Source of the DNA: a bacterium | GTDB taxonomy: Bacteria; Planctomycetota; Planctomycetia; Pirellulales; Pirellulaceae | DNA length: 64,000 bases | Direction of reading: 5' to 3' | Assembly: GCA_030430075.1 (NCBI GenBank) | Contig: JAUIGN010000013.1 | Span: 116,656 to 180,655, forward strand | Shown: positions 36,378-44,748 of the stretch, piece by piece | How positions within the stretch are numbered: position 1 is the first letter of the stretch | Layout of the letters: every line of letters starts with the position of its first letter | Notes under the pieces: model-generated | What the model was told of the DNA's origin: nothing | Database searches by the model: none | Seen by the model: only the letters and a program-made list of their open reading frames with translations | Translations under genes and position numbers: made by a program

Positions 36378-38326
36378 GGATCATCCTTCTTCTGATCGGT
36401 CGGTTCCGCGTCGTCGCCGGCAGCCATTGCATCCAGATCAGGGTGCTGCAAGTGATGGTCGGTCGCCTGCTGATACGCATGGGCGATTGCCAACAAATCG
36501 GATTCGCCGAAGTAGTTTCCGGTAAACGTGATCGCCGTCGGCGTCTGCTTGTCGTCGTGCATGCGAAAGCCGTTGGGGAGGACCGCCGTGGGGTGGCCGG
36601 TCATGTTCGTATGAACCAGGTCGTTTCCGCCCACATAGGCATCAACCTGCGACATCAACTTCTCCATTTTGCGAATCAAGAGCGTCCGGACTCGATTCGC
36701 CCGCAAATACTCGACGGCCGGCACGAACTGGCCTTCGCGAAAGACGGGCGGCCAGCGGTTCAGTCCGGCGGTGACATGATTTCGCGTCAATTCGTCAAAG
36801 ACCGCGGCCGCTTCGGTATCCAGGATCAGGGTGAGTGCGCCGACCGGGATGTCGTCCGGCAACTCGATTGGCACTAGCGTTGCGCCGAGCTCCCTGAGCA
36901 CATCCAGCACGGGCTGAATCGACGCGGCCTCCTGTTCGACGTACCCAATCGTCATGTTCCACACGTCACGGTGAGGCGGCCAGGCGAAGGGCTGGTCGAC
37001 AGCGGTCCCATCCAAACCGTCGTACCCATGAATGGCATCAAAGACGAGCGCACAATCTTGCACCGAGCGACAAATGGGGCCGATCTTGTCCATGCTCCAG
37101 GCCAAGGTCATGCAACCGTGGCGGCTTACCCGGCCAAACGTCGGCCTCAGGCCGCTGCAGCCGCATCGCTTGCAGGGGGACACGATGCTTCCGAGCGTCT
37201 CGCTGCCCAGCGAGAATCCGACCAATCCGGCAGCCGTGGCCGACGCCGATCCGGCCGATGAGCCGCTCGATCCCTGCGCGACATTCCACGGATTGCGGGT
37301 CATCCCCCCAAACCACTTGTCGCCCCAGGCCAAGGCGCCGAGCGAGAGCTTTGCCAACAGGACCGCGCCGGCCCGATCCAAGCGCTCGGCGACGGTCGCC
37401 TTGACGTCGAGTTGCTGGTTTTCAAAGGGCGTGGCACCCCAGGTGGTCTTGTAGCCGGGATACGCGATCAGATCCTTGGCGCCCCAGGGAATTCCGTGCA
37501 ACGGACCCCGATAGTGGCCGGCGGCCAACTCGCGATCCGCCCGGCGGGCTTGCCGCAGCGCAAGATCGTCCGTCATGCTGACGACACAGTGAAGTCGCTT
37601 GTCGTAGCGATCAAGCCGATCCAGGTAGATCTTCGTCAGCTCGACCGACGAAATCTGGCGTGTTCGTAACAGGGGGGCCAGTTCGGAGACCGGCAAGAAG
37701 GCCAGCTCCGTCGCGGAGGTAGGGAGCTGCGGTGCCGTCCAATCGATGGGCCGCGCATTCCGCCGCACGGCCGGGTCCCGTGCCGCTTCAGTCGCCGCCG
37801 GGCGGAACAAGAGCGCGGGAGGCACATCGTAACCCACGTCGACCTGACGCAGTTGAGCAAAGCGGCCCAAGGCGGACTGGACGGTTGCTGCCGTTGTTGC
37901 CCGGTCTTCGTCGCTCAGTTCGAGCCCTGCGATCCATTCGGCTTGCCGAATCATCTCGCCGGTGACCTCTTGCCCGTGCACGATCTGCGCCGTCAATGCG
38001 CGCTGGAACGCTATCGTGCCGATGCCTGTCGCGGAAAGGCGCCGCAGCATCTGCCGCCGACTAACGCGCGCAGCGGACTTCCCTCGAAGTCCCGGCGCCG
38101 GACATTCCGCCGCCGCGCCGGCAATGGCATCAGCGTGCGCGCGGTTTGGTCCGGAAGTCGGATGCGTTGATCGCTTACCGTCCGGACGGTCTGAGGCTGG
38201 GTGTTGAAACGTCACGCCGACCACTCCCAAGCACGAATCGATCGCGGCCACGCGGGTGTTTCGAGCTGACGCTCGCACGGTGACCACCGGCTGCCGATGG
38301 CCGCTCGACCATGCTGCGAAGCCCAA
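36374..38326 (-). CDS. Amidase-signature family hydrolase, probably Tat-exported
   Basis: 650 residues. The amidase-signature core is complete: Lys in PWGAKDLIAYPG near 282, the cis-Ser loop GSSGSSAGSASATAAGL near 352 and nucleophile Ser in GSETLGSIVSPCKRCG near 377 (Ser-cisSer-Lys triad), then GCSGLRPTFGRVS. These enzymes hydrolyse amides, as in GatA. It is not GatA: no gatB/gatC is near and the N-terminus is long. Residues about 90-115 (SRRQMLRRLSATGIGTIAFQ) look like a Tat signal, so the true start is probably a later GTG/other codon and the first 60-80 residues of this frame may not be translated. Only ATG starts are certain here. Confidence 0.8.
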   Translation of the reverse strand: MGFAAWSSGHRQPVVTVRASARNTRVAAIDSCLGVVGVTFQHPASDRPDGKRSTHPTSGPNRAHADAIAGAAAECPAPGLRGKSAARVSRRQMLRRLSATGIGTIAFQRALTAQIVHGQEVTGEMIRQAEWIAGLELSDEDRATTAATVQSALGRFAQLRQVDVGYDVPPALLFRPAATEAARDPAVRRNARPIDWTAPQLPTSATELAFLPVSELAPLLRTRQISSVELTKIYLDRLDRYDKRLHCVVSMTDDLALRQARRADRELAAGHYRGPLHGIPWGAKDLIAYPGYKTTWGATPFENQQLDVKATVAERLDRAGAVLLAKLSLGALAWGDKWFGGMTRNPWNVAQGSSGSSAGSASATAAGLVGFSLGSETLGSIVSPCKRCGCSGLRPTFGRVSRHGCMTLAWSMDKIGPICRSVQDCALVFDAIHGYDGLDGTAVDQPFAWPPHRDVWNMTIGYVEQEAASIQPVLDVLRELGATLVPIELPDDIPVGALTLILDTEAAAVFDELTRNHVTAGLNRWPPVFREGQFVPAVEYLRANRVRTLLIRKMEKLMSQVDAYVGGNDLVHTNMTGHPTAVLPNGFRMHDDKQTPTAITFTGNYFGESDLLAIAHAYQQATDHHLQHPDLDAMAAGDDAEPTDQKKDDP

Positions 38327-38422
38327 CCGGTTCGCTCGCTCAACAAGGCCGGCAGCCAGGCCCCACTATATGCGGAACCGCGCGGCGTTGCCAAGCAATC
38401 GCCTGCGCCTTGTCGCAAATCA

Positions 38423-38461
38423 CCGCTGAGCATGACATACCGCTGAGCATGACATCATGCG
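38423..38461. repeat. Exact 17-base tandem duplication plus palindrome
   Basis: ACCGCTGAGCATGACAT occurs twice back to back (38423-38439, 38440-38456) and runs into the palindrome GCATGA-CA-TCATGC (38448-38461). It lies in the gap upstream of the amidase. The GCATGAC core is the same as in the dispersed hairpin family, so it may be a rearranged member. Confidence 0.6.
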
Positions 38462-38596
38462 GCCTGGCATCGTGCAGCAACGTGTCGGCGACTGCGTTGC
38501 GCACGTCCGCACCGCTGAATTCACGGAGGTTGGAACGAAACTGGGGCGAATGACTGTCTTGCGCTGCCGCACGTGAATAGTCGGCGCGACGCGTCG

Positions 38597-39040
38597 TTAG
38601 CGAGCGGGCGTTGAGGGAGCTGCCTTTCGCTTGGAAACGACAACCTCCGGCTTGCTCAACTCGCGTCGTTTTTCCTGCGGGAGAAACTCTCGTTCCACCA
38701 ACTCGGGATCGTACTGCGTCCACGTCTCCCGCATCATCTTGGCCACCACTTTTCGCAACACGTCCCGCTCTTTGAAGTCGTGCCAGACGGCCACGTAGTC
38801 GCGATCTTTCCAGTTGCGGACCGGAATTTGGGCAGGCGTTTTCAACAACCGCCAATCCCGCACGTTGTAGCGCTTCTGGACATCGCACCAGTCATAGAAG
38901 ATGAGCTGGTCAAAGACGAGACGGCCTTGCTCGTCAAAGAAGTGGTTGATCTCTACGAGATCCACCCGGTCGACCTTGGCATGTTCGGTCGGTGTGAGGC
39001 CGAGTATTACGCAGACGACAGCTGTTGGCATGGCTCCCAC
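38597..39040 (-). CDS. Small hypothetical protein, possibly exported
   Basis: 147 residues, unrecognised. The first 20 residues are hydrophobic (AMPTAVVCVILGLTPTEHA), a possible signal peptide with cleavage after THA or EHA. The middle reads VDRVDLVEINHFFDEQGRLV and IFYDWCDVQKRYNVRDWRLL, with several aromatic residues; the tail is Lys/Arg-rich (SKRKAAPSTPAR). The composition looks like real protein, not a shadow frame. Start is the ATG at 39040 or the one 3 codons later. It lies directly upstream of the amidase region but in a separate transcript, since 270 bases separate them. Confidence 0.65.
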   Translation of the reverse strand: MGAMPTAVVCVILGLTPTEHAKVDRVDLVEINHFFDEQGRLVFDQLIFYDWCDVQKRYNVRDWRLLKTPAQIPVRNWKDRDYVAVWHDFKERDVLRKVVAKMMRETWTQYDPELVEREFLPQEKRRELSKPEVVVSKRKAAPSTPAR

Positions 39041-39362
39041 CGCTCTCCTCCTTGAGTTGGGGTGTTCGGAGCAACAATGCGCCGGGGGCGCGTCGCATCA
39101 ATCCTTATCGGCGAGGTACGTCTGGAAGGTAAGTCGATTTACCTGATTACGGAAATCGCGAGGATCTGTCCAGAGCGATTCGCAATCAGCGAAGGAGCGG
39201 ACCGGTAAGCAGATACGTGGTGTTCCCCGTGGCTCTTGCTCGTGACGATGCCGAGGTTGCCGATCAGGTTGACCGTTGCGTTGACCGTTGCTTGTCGCGG
39301 CATTTCTCACGGTCGCTCGTCGCATTCAGTACGCGAGACCGGCCATACCAGGGCTCCAGTGG
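39041..39362. other. Intergenic gap before the composite repeat, no supported gene
   Basis: A minus-strand frame of 75 codons (39098-39325) ends QVNRLTFQTYLADKD, which reads somewhat like protein, but its N-terminus is Arg-rich and no family is recognised. It could be the remnant of a gene broken by the adjacent repeat. Not called as a gene. Confidence 0.35.
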
Positions 39363-39646
39363 TGCTCGGCGCGGGGCTCGAGTCATGCTCGGCGCGGGGC
39401 TCGAATTGTGCTCGGCTCGGGGCTCGAGTCATGCTCGGCGCGGGTCTCGAATTGTGCTCGGCGCGGGTCTCTGACCCCGCCGAAACCGGCGACCGAAGGT
39501 CTCCCTGCCGCCATTTTTGCAAGAGGTCCATGCAGGTGGTTATTCGCGGGGAGACCTTGCGGTCGGGGCGAGTGCGGGGTCAGAGACCCGCGCACAACAG
39601 GGATCAGGACCCGCGCACAACAGGCATCAGAGACCCGCGCACAACA
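39363..39646 (+). repeat. Composite inverted-repeat element with two tandem arrays, copy 2 (full)
   Basis: Left array: five 23-base units (39363-39477) built on TGCTCGGCGCGGGGCTCGA. It runs into arm X (39461-39504: GGTCTCTGACCCCGCCGAAA, then CCGAAGGTCTCCC). A 43-base centre follows, then arm Y (39548-39593: GGAGACCTTGCGGTCGGGGC, then GCGGGGTCAGAGACCCGCGC), then a right array of three 23-24-base units on GACCCGCGCACAACA. X and Y are imperfect inverted repeats of each other; their outer 20 bases are perfect. No coding frame inside. Confidence 0.9.
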
Positions 39647-39691
39647 AGAAGCCATCCAAACCAACAACAATCGACACACAACGAAAGCACA

Positions 39692-39755
39692 CCCCACACA
39701 CCAACCACCCCACACACCAACCACCCCACACACCAACCACCCCACACACCAACCA
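39692..39755 (+). repeat. CA-rich 16-base tandem repeat, four units
   Basis: CCCCACACACCAACCA repeated four times, right after the right array of the composite element. It sits just past the 3' end of the AddB-like gene. A similar CA-rich run follows the half copy at 31305, so it may be part of the element's larger structure. Confidence 0.85.
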
Positions 39756-39818
39756 CCCGAAGACGGTCGATTGTGCAAACGGCCAACCTGGCAACGGCCG
39801 CTCCGAGTCTGCCTCACG

Positions 39819-42650
39819 TCACCCGCTACCCAGTTGTTTGCCAAACACGCCGTCCTGGCAAATGCCGGCGAACTCTTCACTGAACCTGGGGGGCGGGTCG
39901 GTCGGCGGCCAGAAAATCTGTTGACGCACCTGCCGGACAACGTCGCGGGCCACCTCATCGGCACCCGCGAGTTCTGTCTCTGTCCAGCCTGCCAACTTGA
40001 AGCCGGCCTGCGTTGTATCTTTGGGGAGCGTGATGAAGCCCAGCTGCACGTCGCCGGTGATCCCCATGGATCGGGCCAGATGCCGGTAGAGAGGCAATTG
40101 CAGATCGGTCCAACGGCCCGCTTGCTGATGTGTCTTTTCCGGCGTGTCGCCTCCGTCCGACGTCTTGTAGTCGAAGACGACGCAGCCGCCAGTTTCCGGA
40201 TGTACGTCGATCCGATCGATCCGTCCGGCCAACTCGAACGGTTGCCCGTCGACCTCGATCGTTGCCGGATCGTGCTTCCCGTTGGGTACCTCGGTGTGCT
40301 GAATTCGCCATCCCTCCGCCACCCATTCCACCTGCCGCGCGGCAAACGCGTCCAAGCGAATTCGCAGTTGCTCGATCTGCACACGGACGAACGGCAAGAC
40401 ATGTTGTCCGTAAACCCTGCGGACCTCCGCGTCGAGCTCATGCCGGAGAATGCCCCGGACCTCTGCGACGTCGCTTGACTGACGCCCGGCACTCTCGCCG
40501 AAGCGGCGGAGGACGTCGTGAGCCAGGTTGCCGAAGGCGAGCGGAGTCAGCTCGCGGTCAGCGTCGTCCTGCGAACGCAGTTGCCGCACGTGCTTGAGGT
40601 AAAACCTGTAGGGACAGGCCAGGTAGTCTCGGAAGCTGGTCACCGACATCCGACGAATCGGCTCGGCCAGCGGTTGCGGGTACGGAACGTGGAGCGTTGA
40701 GGGGGCCGCGGGTCCTGTGCCCGGTTCCGCGTGCTCAGTCATCCTGCGGCTCGGCGACGCGGGAGGGGAGAAGAACGTCAGGGCCCGCTCCGCGACGGAC
40801 GTGTCGTCGCCCGTAAACAACAACCGGCTGGGAACCAACGGGTCCCCGTCCCGGCCTCGACGCCCCACCAACAGATGTAATTGTTCGCGCGTTTCCAGGA
40901 GGGCGCAGAGCGCGTAGGCATCACGAGCGTAGCGGCGCGTGTTGTCCATCAGTCCCAGCCGGTGCCGCAGGCTGTCCGGGAGGAATAGATCAGACGTTAC
41001 CGATGAGGGAACGTAGCGCTCATTGAGGGTCGTTACCACCAACGCCGGCGCGTCGTCGAGCGGCAGCTCCAGCCATCCCAACAGTTCGACGGCCACCGCT
41101 TCGGTCGCTTGCGGGACCGGCTGCGCGGCCACGAGCCCCAGCACGAGGCGAATCGCATCACAGGCCGACAGCCGAACGTTCAGCGCCGCGGGAATCGCCT
41201 CCAATTCCAATATCGCGTCTCGGATCTGGCTACATGCCGAAAGCGTGGCCTGATCGGTTTCCACGTTGCGATCCAGCTCCCGATCACCATACACCTCGCG
41301 AAAAAATCCCAACACCGCTGCGGACCATTGGGACGGGATCTGTGGTTGTCCGCCGAGCTGCCGGGTGACCTTGTCGACCGCTTGCTGGATCGCAACGAGC
41401 TGCGGGTACTTTTTCGCCGCGCCCAGCCAGCGTTCCGCCAGGCGGCCCGGCAGATGCTGATTGTAATACTGGTCCATCTCCGTCAACGCCGTCGCTCCGA
41501 TTCCCTGGCTGTGGAGCCACGATTGCACATCAGGATGGCGCGCCAAGGCCGCCAGTTCCTGAAAACGACCGCGGTCGAGGTATCCGGCCAGCGACTCCAG
41601 CAACAGATAGGGCCCGGTCTCCCCCAACATGCGGCCCGGCCCCCACCGTGCCGGAACGTCGTGCTGGACCAGGACACGCTGCACGTCCGGCACCAATTGT
41701 TCATCCGGGAAGCCGACCGTAATCTCATCGGCCCGGTACCGGCCGGCGTAACCGGCTAGTGCCTGGGCAACCGCGGTTGCCTGCTCCGACGGACCGTCGC
41801 ACACCCGGACTTGAGCCTTGTCCAACGGCACGTCAACCTGCTTCCAGCGGGCGGGGAGCAAACAGCCGTGCGCGTCGAATCGATCCTGCCACGGCGTTGG
41901 CGCGATTACTAAAGCAACCACTTGATCGGCGACCTGGTCGAGCATCTCGCGGATGGCGACGTTCATGTCGACCGCGCCGATCACGACAATGTCCCGGTCC
42001 GTGGCACACTCCCGACGCTTGATCGCTTCCAAACGAGCCGTTTGGCGATCCCAGAGGCGGAGATCGTCGAGCTGCCGCAAGTAGGCGGCCTGCAGTTGAG
42101 CCAACCCTTTCCACCGTTGTTGATCGGGATGGCTCGATGCGGCAGCCCGGGCAGTTTCCGGCCGATCAGACTCGCCGCCGCGAGGATCGGCCAGGTGCCG
42201 CATGACGTCGGAAAACGCCAACCCGTCGCCGGCCAATTCGACATGCAACTGGCGAAGCATCGCAGCCAGTTCGGCCCAGGCCAGCGCATCGTCGTCGTCC
42301 GGCGGGTGCGGGACCACTGACCGCAGCGTCTCGGGAGCCAGACTGCGGAGGGCGGCGGACCAGGCGAAACGCTGCGTCAGCTCGTTGGCGAACGGGCGCT
42401 GCGGTGGATAGAGCTGCTCGGGGAGACGGCCGACCGTTTCGATCGTCGGTGGGGTCAGGACCAACTGCCGATCGCTCGCCGATTCCACCAGAATCTCCAG
42501 GAGCCGGCGACCGGCACGGCCCGCCGGTGTCACCACGATCACTCGCTGCAGGTCCCAGATGGTACCGGACCGATATCGGTCGCAGAGGTAATCCGCTGCC
42601 AGCTCAAGCGCGGGACGATCAAAACCAAGAAACGTTCGTGTGATCGGCAT
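39819..42650 (-). CDS. AddB-like PD-(D/E)XK nuclease family protein
   Basis: 943 residues from the ATG at 42650. N-terminal half resembles the helicase-like fold of AddB, with a degenerate Walker-A region (VVTPAGRAGRRLLEILVE) and a motif region RSLAPETLRSV; the central DALAWAELAAML and ATAVAQALAGYAGRYRADEI fit this. Near residue 675 is SVTSFRDYLACPYRFYLKHV, the entry of the nuclease domain. The catalytic site is ELAGRIDRIDVH (about 811) with CVVFDYKTSDGG (about 827), i.e. D-x(n)-DxK. The C-terminus has one Cys (GICQDGVFGKQ) rather than the three that, with an upstream Cys, bind an iron-sulfur cluster in B. subtilis AddB. No addA-like partner is in the window. Likely in double-strand-break processing. 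Bracketed by inverted composite repeats. Confidence 0.8.
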   Translation of the reverse strand: MPITRTFLGFDRPALELAADYLCDRYRSGTIWDLQRVIVVTPAGRAGRRLLEILVESASDRQLVLTPPTIETVGRLPEQLYPPQRPFANELTQRFAWSAALRSLAPETLRSVVPHPPDDDDALAWAELAAMLRQLHVELAGDGLAFSDVMRHLADPRGGESDRPETARAAASSHPDQQRWKGLAQLQAAYLRQLDDLRLWDRQTARLEAIKRRECATDRDIVVIGAVDMNVAIREMLDQVADQVVALVIAPTPWQDRFDAHGCLLPARWKQVDVPLDKAQVRVCDGPSEQATAVAQALAGYAGRYRADEITVGFPDEQLVPDVQRVLVQHDVPARWGPGRMLGETGPYLLLESLAGYLDRGRFQELAALARHPDVQSWLHSQGIGATALTEMDQYYNQHLPGRLAERWLGAAKKYPQLVAIQQAVDKVTRQLGGQPQIPSQWSAAVLGFFREVYGDRELDRNVETDQATLSACSQIRDAILELEAIPAALNVRLSACDAIRLVLGLVAAQPVPQATEAVAVELLGWLELPLDDAPALVVTTLNERYVPSSVTSDLFLPDSLRHRLGLMDNTRRYARDAYALCALLETREQLHLLVGRRGRDGDPLVPSRLLFTGDDTSVAERALTFFSPPASPSRRMTEHAEPGTGPAAPSTLHVPYPQPLAEPIRRMSVTSFRDYLACPYRFYLKHVRQLRSQDDADRELTPLAFGNLAHDVLRRFGESAGRQSSDVAEVRGILRHELDAEVRRVYGQHVLPFVRVQIEQLRIRLDAFAARQVEWVAEGWRIQHTEVPNGKHDPATIEVDGQPFELAGRIDRIDVHPETGGCVVFDYKTSDGGDTPEKTHQQAGRWTDLQLPLYRHLARSMGITGDVQLGFITLPKDTTQAGFKLAGWTETELAGADEVARDVVRQVRQQIFWPPTDPPPRFSEEFAGICQDGVFGKQLGSG

Positions 42651-42884
42651 CGCGCGGCCCGCATTCAAAACGAGGTGAAATTCCCACCGGGGGAAGACAG
42701 AACTCCGAGGAGTCCGCGTGCCGCCTGCAACACGCTCCAACTGCCGACTGCATGGCTGCATTCGCCGGGAGTGGCAACGTCGCGGCACGCCCACCGTCGG
42801 CCCGACTCCGACCCCCGTCGGTCACCGGATTACCTGCGGGATAACAGCCCGAGGCAAGATTGTCAATTCGGCCAACCGGGCTGG

Positions 42885-43238
42885 AGCTGTTGTGCGCGGG
42901 GCTCCAAGCTGTTGTGTGCGGGTGACTGAGCTATGGCGCGCGGGGCTCCAAGCTGCTGTGTGCGGGTCTCCAAGGTGTTGTGCGCGGGTCTCTGACCCCG
43001 CACTCGCCCCGACCGTAAGGTCTCCCGGCGAATACCTGCGTGCCTGGAACGCGCGAAAACTCGTGTTGCGAAGGAGACCTGCGGTCGGCGGTTTCGGCGG
43101 GGTCAGAGACCCGCGCCGAGCATGATTGAACACCCGCGCCGAGCATGATTGAACACCCGCGCCGAGCATGATTGAACGCTCGCGCCGAGCATGATTGCAC
43201 ACCCGCGCCGAGCAAGATTGAACACCCGCGCCGAGCCT
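42885..43238 (-). repeat. Composite inverted-repeat element with two tandem arrays, copy 3 (full, opposite orientation)
   Basis: Reading the plus strand: five exact-length 22-base units (42885-42994) on AGCTGTTGTGCGCGGGGCTC; arm Y reversed (42982-43026: CTGACCCCGCACTCGCCCCG, then ACCGTAAGGTCTCCC); a 46-base centre; arm X reversed (43073-43116: CCTGCGGTCGGCGGTTTCGG, then CGGGGTCAGAGACC); then 5.6 units of 23 bases (43110-43238) on CCGCGCCGAGCATGATTG. Every part is the reverse complement of the matching part of copy 2, and the centres also align. The last array unit abuts the stop codon of the glycosyltransferase gene. Confidence 0.9.
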
Positions 43239-43239
43239 G

Positions 43240-44481
43240 TCACACAGCGCGACGGCGAGTTTCCAGTACGTGTCGATAGACCTCGGCAACGCCTTCCGCG
43301 AGACTCCGGTCAGAGAAACGGGCGGCATGGGTCTGCATCGCGTTCTCACGAAGCATCTGCCAGGTCGTGACGTTGTTTGCGACGCGACGCAGGCTGCGTG
43401 CCAAAACATTCACATTGCCGGGAGGAACCAGCAGGCCGTTGCAGCCGTTCTCAATCGCTTCCGGAACCCCCTCCACGCAGCTCGCCACAACCGGAACTCC
43501 GGCAGCCATCGCTTCCAAGACAACCATCGGCAGGCCTTCGCCGAATAAACTGGGCAAGGCCAGCATGTCCATCCGAGCGAGCTCGGCCGGAACATCCGTC
43601 GTGAAGCCAACCCAGTCAACCTGGTCGATGATCCCCAGTCGTGCGACGTGGTGCATGATCTCTTCCCGGTACCCATTGGTTTCGAACGTCCCCACGGCAC
43701 GCAGGTAAACACGCATGCCTTCCGCTGCCAACTGGGCGATCGCCTCCAACAAGACCTCCAGGCCCTTCCGCGGCCGGAAGAGGGCGACCGTACCGATGGT
43801 CCAATCGCCTGCGGGTGGCGTCGAGCTGCGCATTGTCTGGGGGGTCGGCACGCCGTTGGGAACGACGAACACCTTGGAATCTTCGTGTCCCTGGCGGCGC
43901 AGTTGCCGACCCAGGCTTTGCGAGACGGCGATCATCGCGGTTGCCCTGCGAAGGCTGAAACGCTCGCTGAGATCATTGACGCGGTTGCGCCAGCAAGAGG
44001 TTGAGTCGCGGGCGGTCGGACTGTGAACGTGATAGACGAAGGGCACACCGGTCAGACGGGATGCCATGCTACCCACCAGCGCGCTGCGCGGCGTATGGCA
44101 GTGGATCACATCATGTTCACCTTCCGCAACCAGACGTGACAGCTTCAGCACTCCCCGCATATCCAGCCGACTCAGCATCGGCAATTCGTGCAGCGGTGCG
44201 TGCGAGCATCGTGCGTCCGGAAAGTGACTCGGCTTGACACAAGCAAACTCGACTTCAAACCCAAGTTTCGGCAGCCCGCCGGCCAACAGGTCCTGAACTC
44301 GCTCGGCGCCCGCATAGTGCTCCCCGTTGATCACATGGAGCACTCGGACCGGTGCCACCACCGGGCGGGCCGGCTTGAGGGGAGGCGCGACGTCTTGAAC
44401 CACGGACACGTTTAATTCGGTGTCCTCCGGGCTGGCAAGTCCGGGAGAAGGAAACAGCGCGGCGGGCAGGTCGGTGGACAT
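43240..44481 (-). CDS. Glycosyltransferase family 4-like
   Basis: 413 residues of GT-B fold. After a 45-residue N-terminal tail, the first Rossmann domain begins VRVLHVINGEHYAGAERVQD, with HVHSPTARDS around the acceptor site. The donor domain starts WTIGTVALFRPRKGLEVLLE, passes VDWVGFTTDVPAELARMDML, and ends with the GT4 signature FGEGLPMVVLEAMAAGVPVV (the E-x7-E motif near 314) and ENGCNGLLVPPGN. It transfers a sugar, retaining configuration, probably to a cell-envelope glycan or lipid. Cytoplasmic, no membrane helix. Its stop codon touches the tandem array of the repeat downstream. No glycan cluster surrounds it. Confidence 0.92.
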   Translation of the reverse strand: MSTDLPAALFPSPGLASPEDTELNVSVVQDVAPPLKPARPVVAPVRVLHVINGEHYAGAERVQDLLAGGLPKLGFEVEFACVKPSHFPDARCSHAPLHELPMLSRLDMRGVLKLSRLVAEGEHDVIHCHTPRSALVGSMASRLTGVPFVYHVHSPTARDSTSCWRNRVNDLSERFSLRRATAMIAVSQSLGRQLRRQGHEDSKVFVVPNGVPTPQTMRSSTPPAGDWTIGTVALFRPRKGLEVLLEAIAQLAAEGMRVYLRAVGTFETNGYREEIMHHVARLGIIDQVDWVGFTTDVPAELARMDMLALPSLFGEGLPMVVLEAMAAGVPVVASCVEGVPEAIENGCNGLLVPPGNVNVLARSLRRVANNVTTWQMLRENAMQTHAARFSDRSLAEGVAEVYRHVLETRRRAV

Positions 44482-44748
44482 GGCGGGCCTAGGGGCGAGG
44501 AAAAGTCACAAAAACCACTCCCAACCGTACCTTACGTCCCTGGCGTGCGATTTCTCCCGGGGGACGAATTCGCCCATTTCCTGCGTGCATTGGCGAAATT
44601 TCTCGATAAACTAGGAGCGTCGCACCGGCACGACCGGTATAAGCCGCATGATCGGCTCCCTGGATTGCAAGGTGGTTGCATGCCTCGCAACGACTGCCAG
44701 CGAGCCGGCGGCCGACCTGGTGGACCCAACCAACGTGGCGAAAAAGCG

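Noticed and set aside
39217..40478. Plus-strand frames with repeats such as Thr-Pro-His-Thr
   Set aside because: They are translations of the CA-rich and GC-rich tandem repeats, and then antisense to the AddB-like gene.
42885..43238. CRISPR array
   Set aside because: Units are directly joined with no unique spacers and there are no cas genes, so this is a plain tandem repeat.
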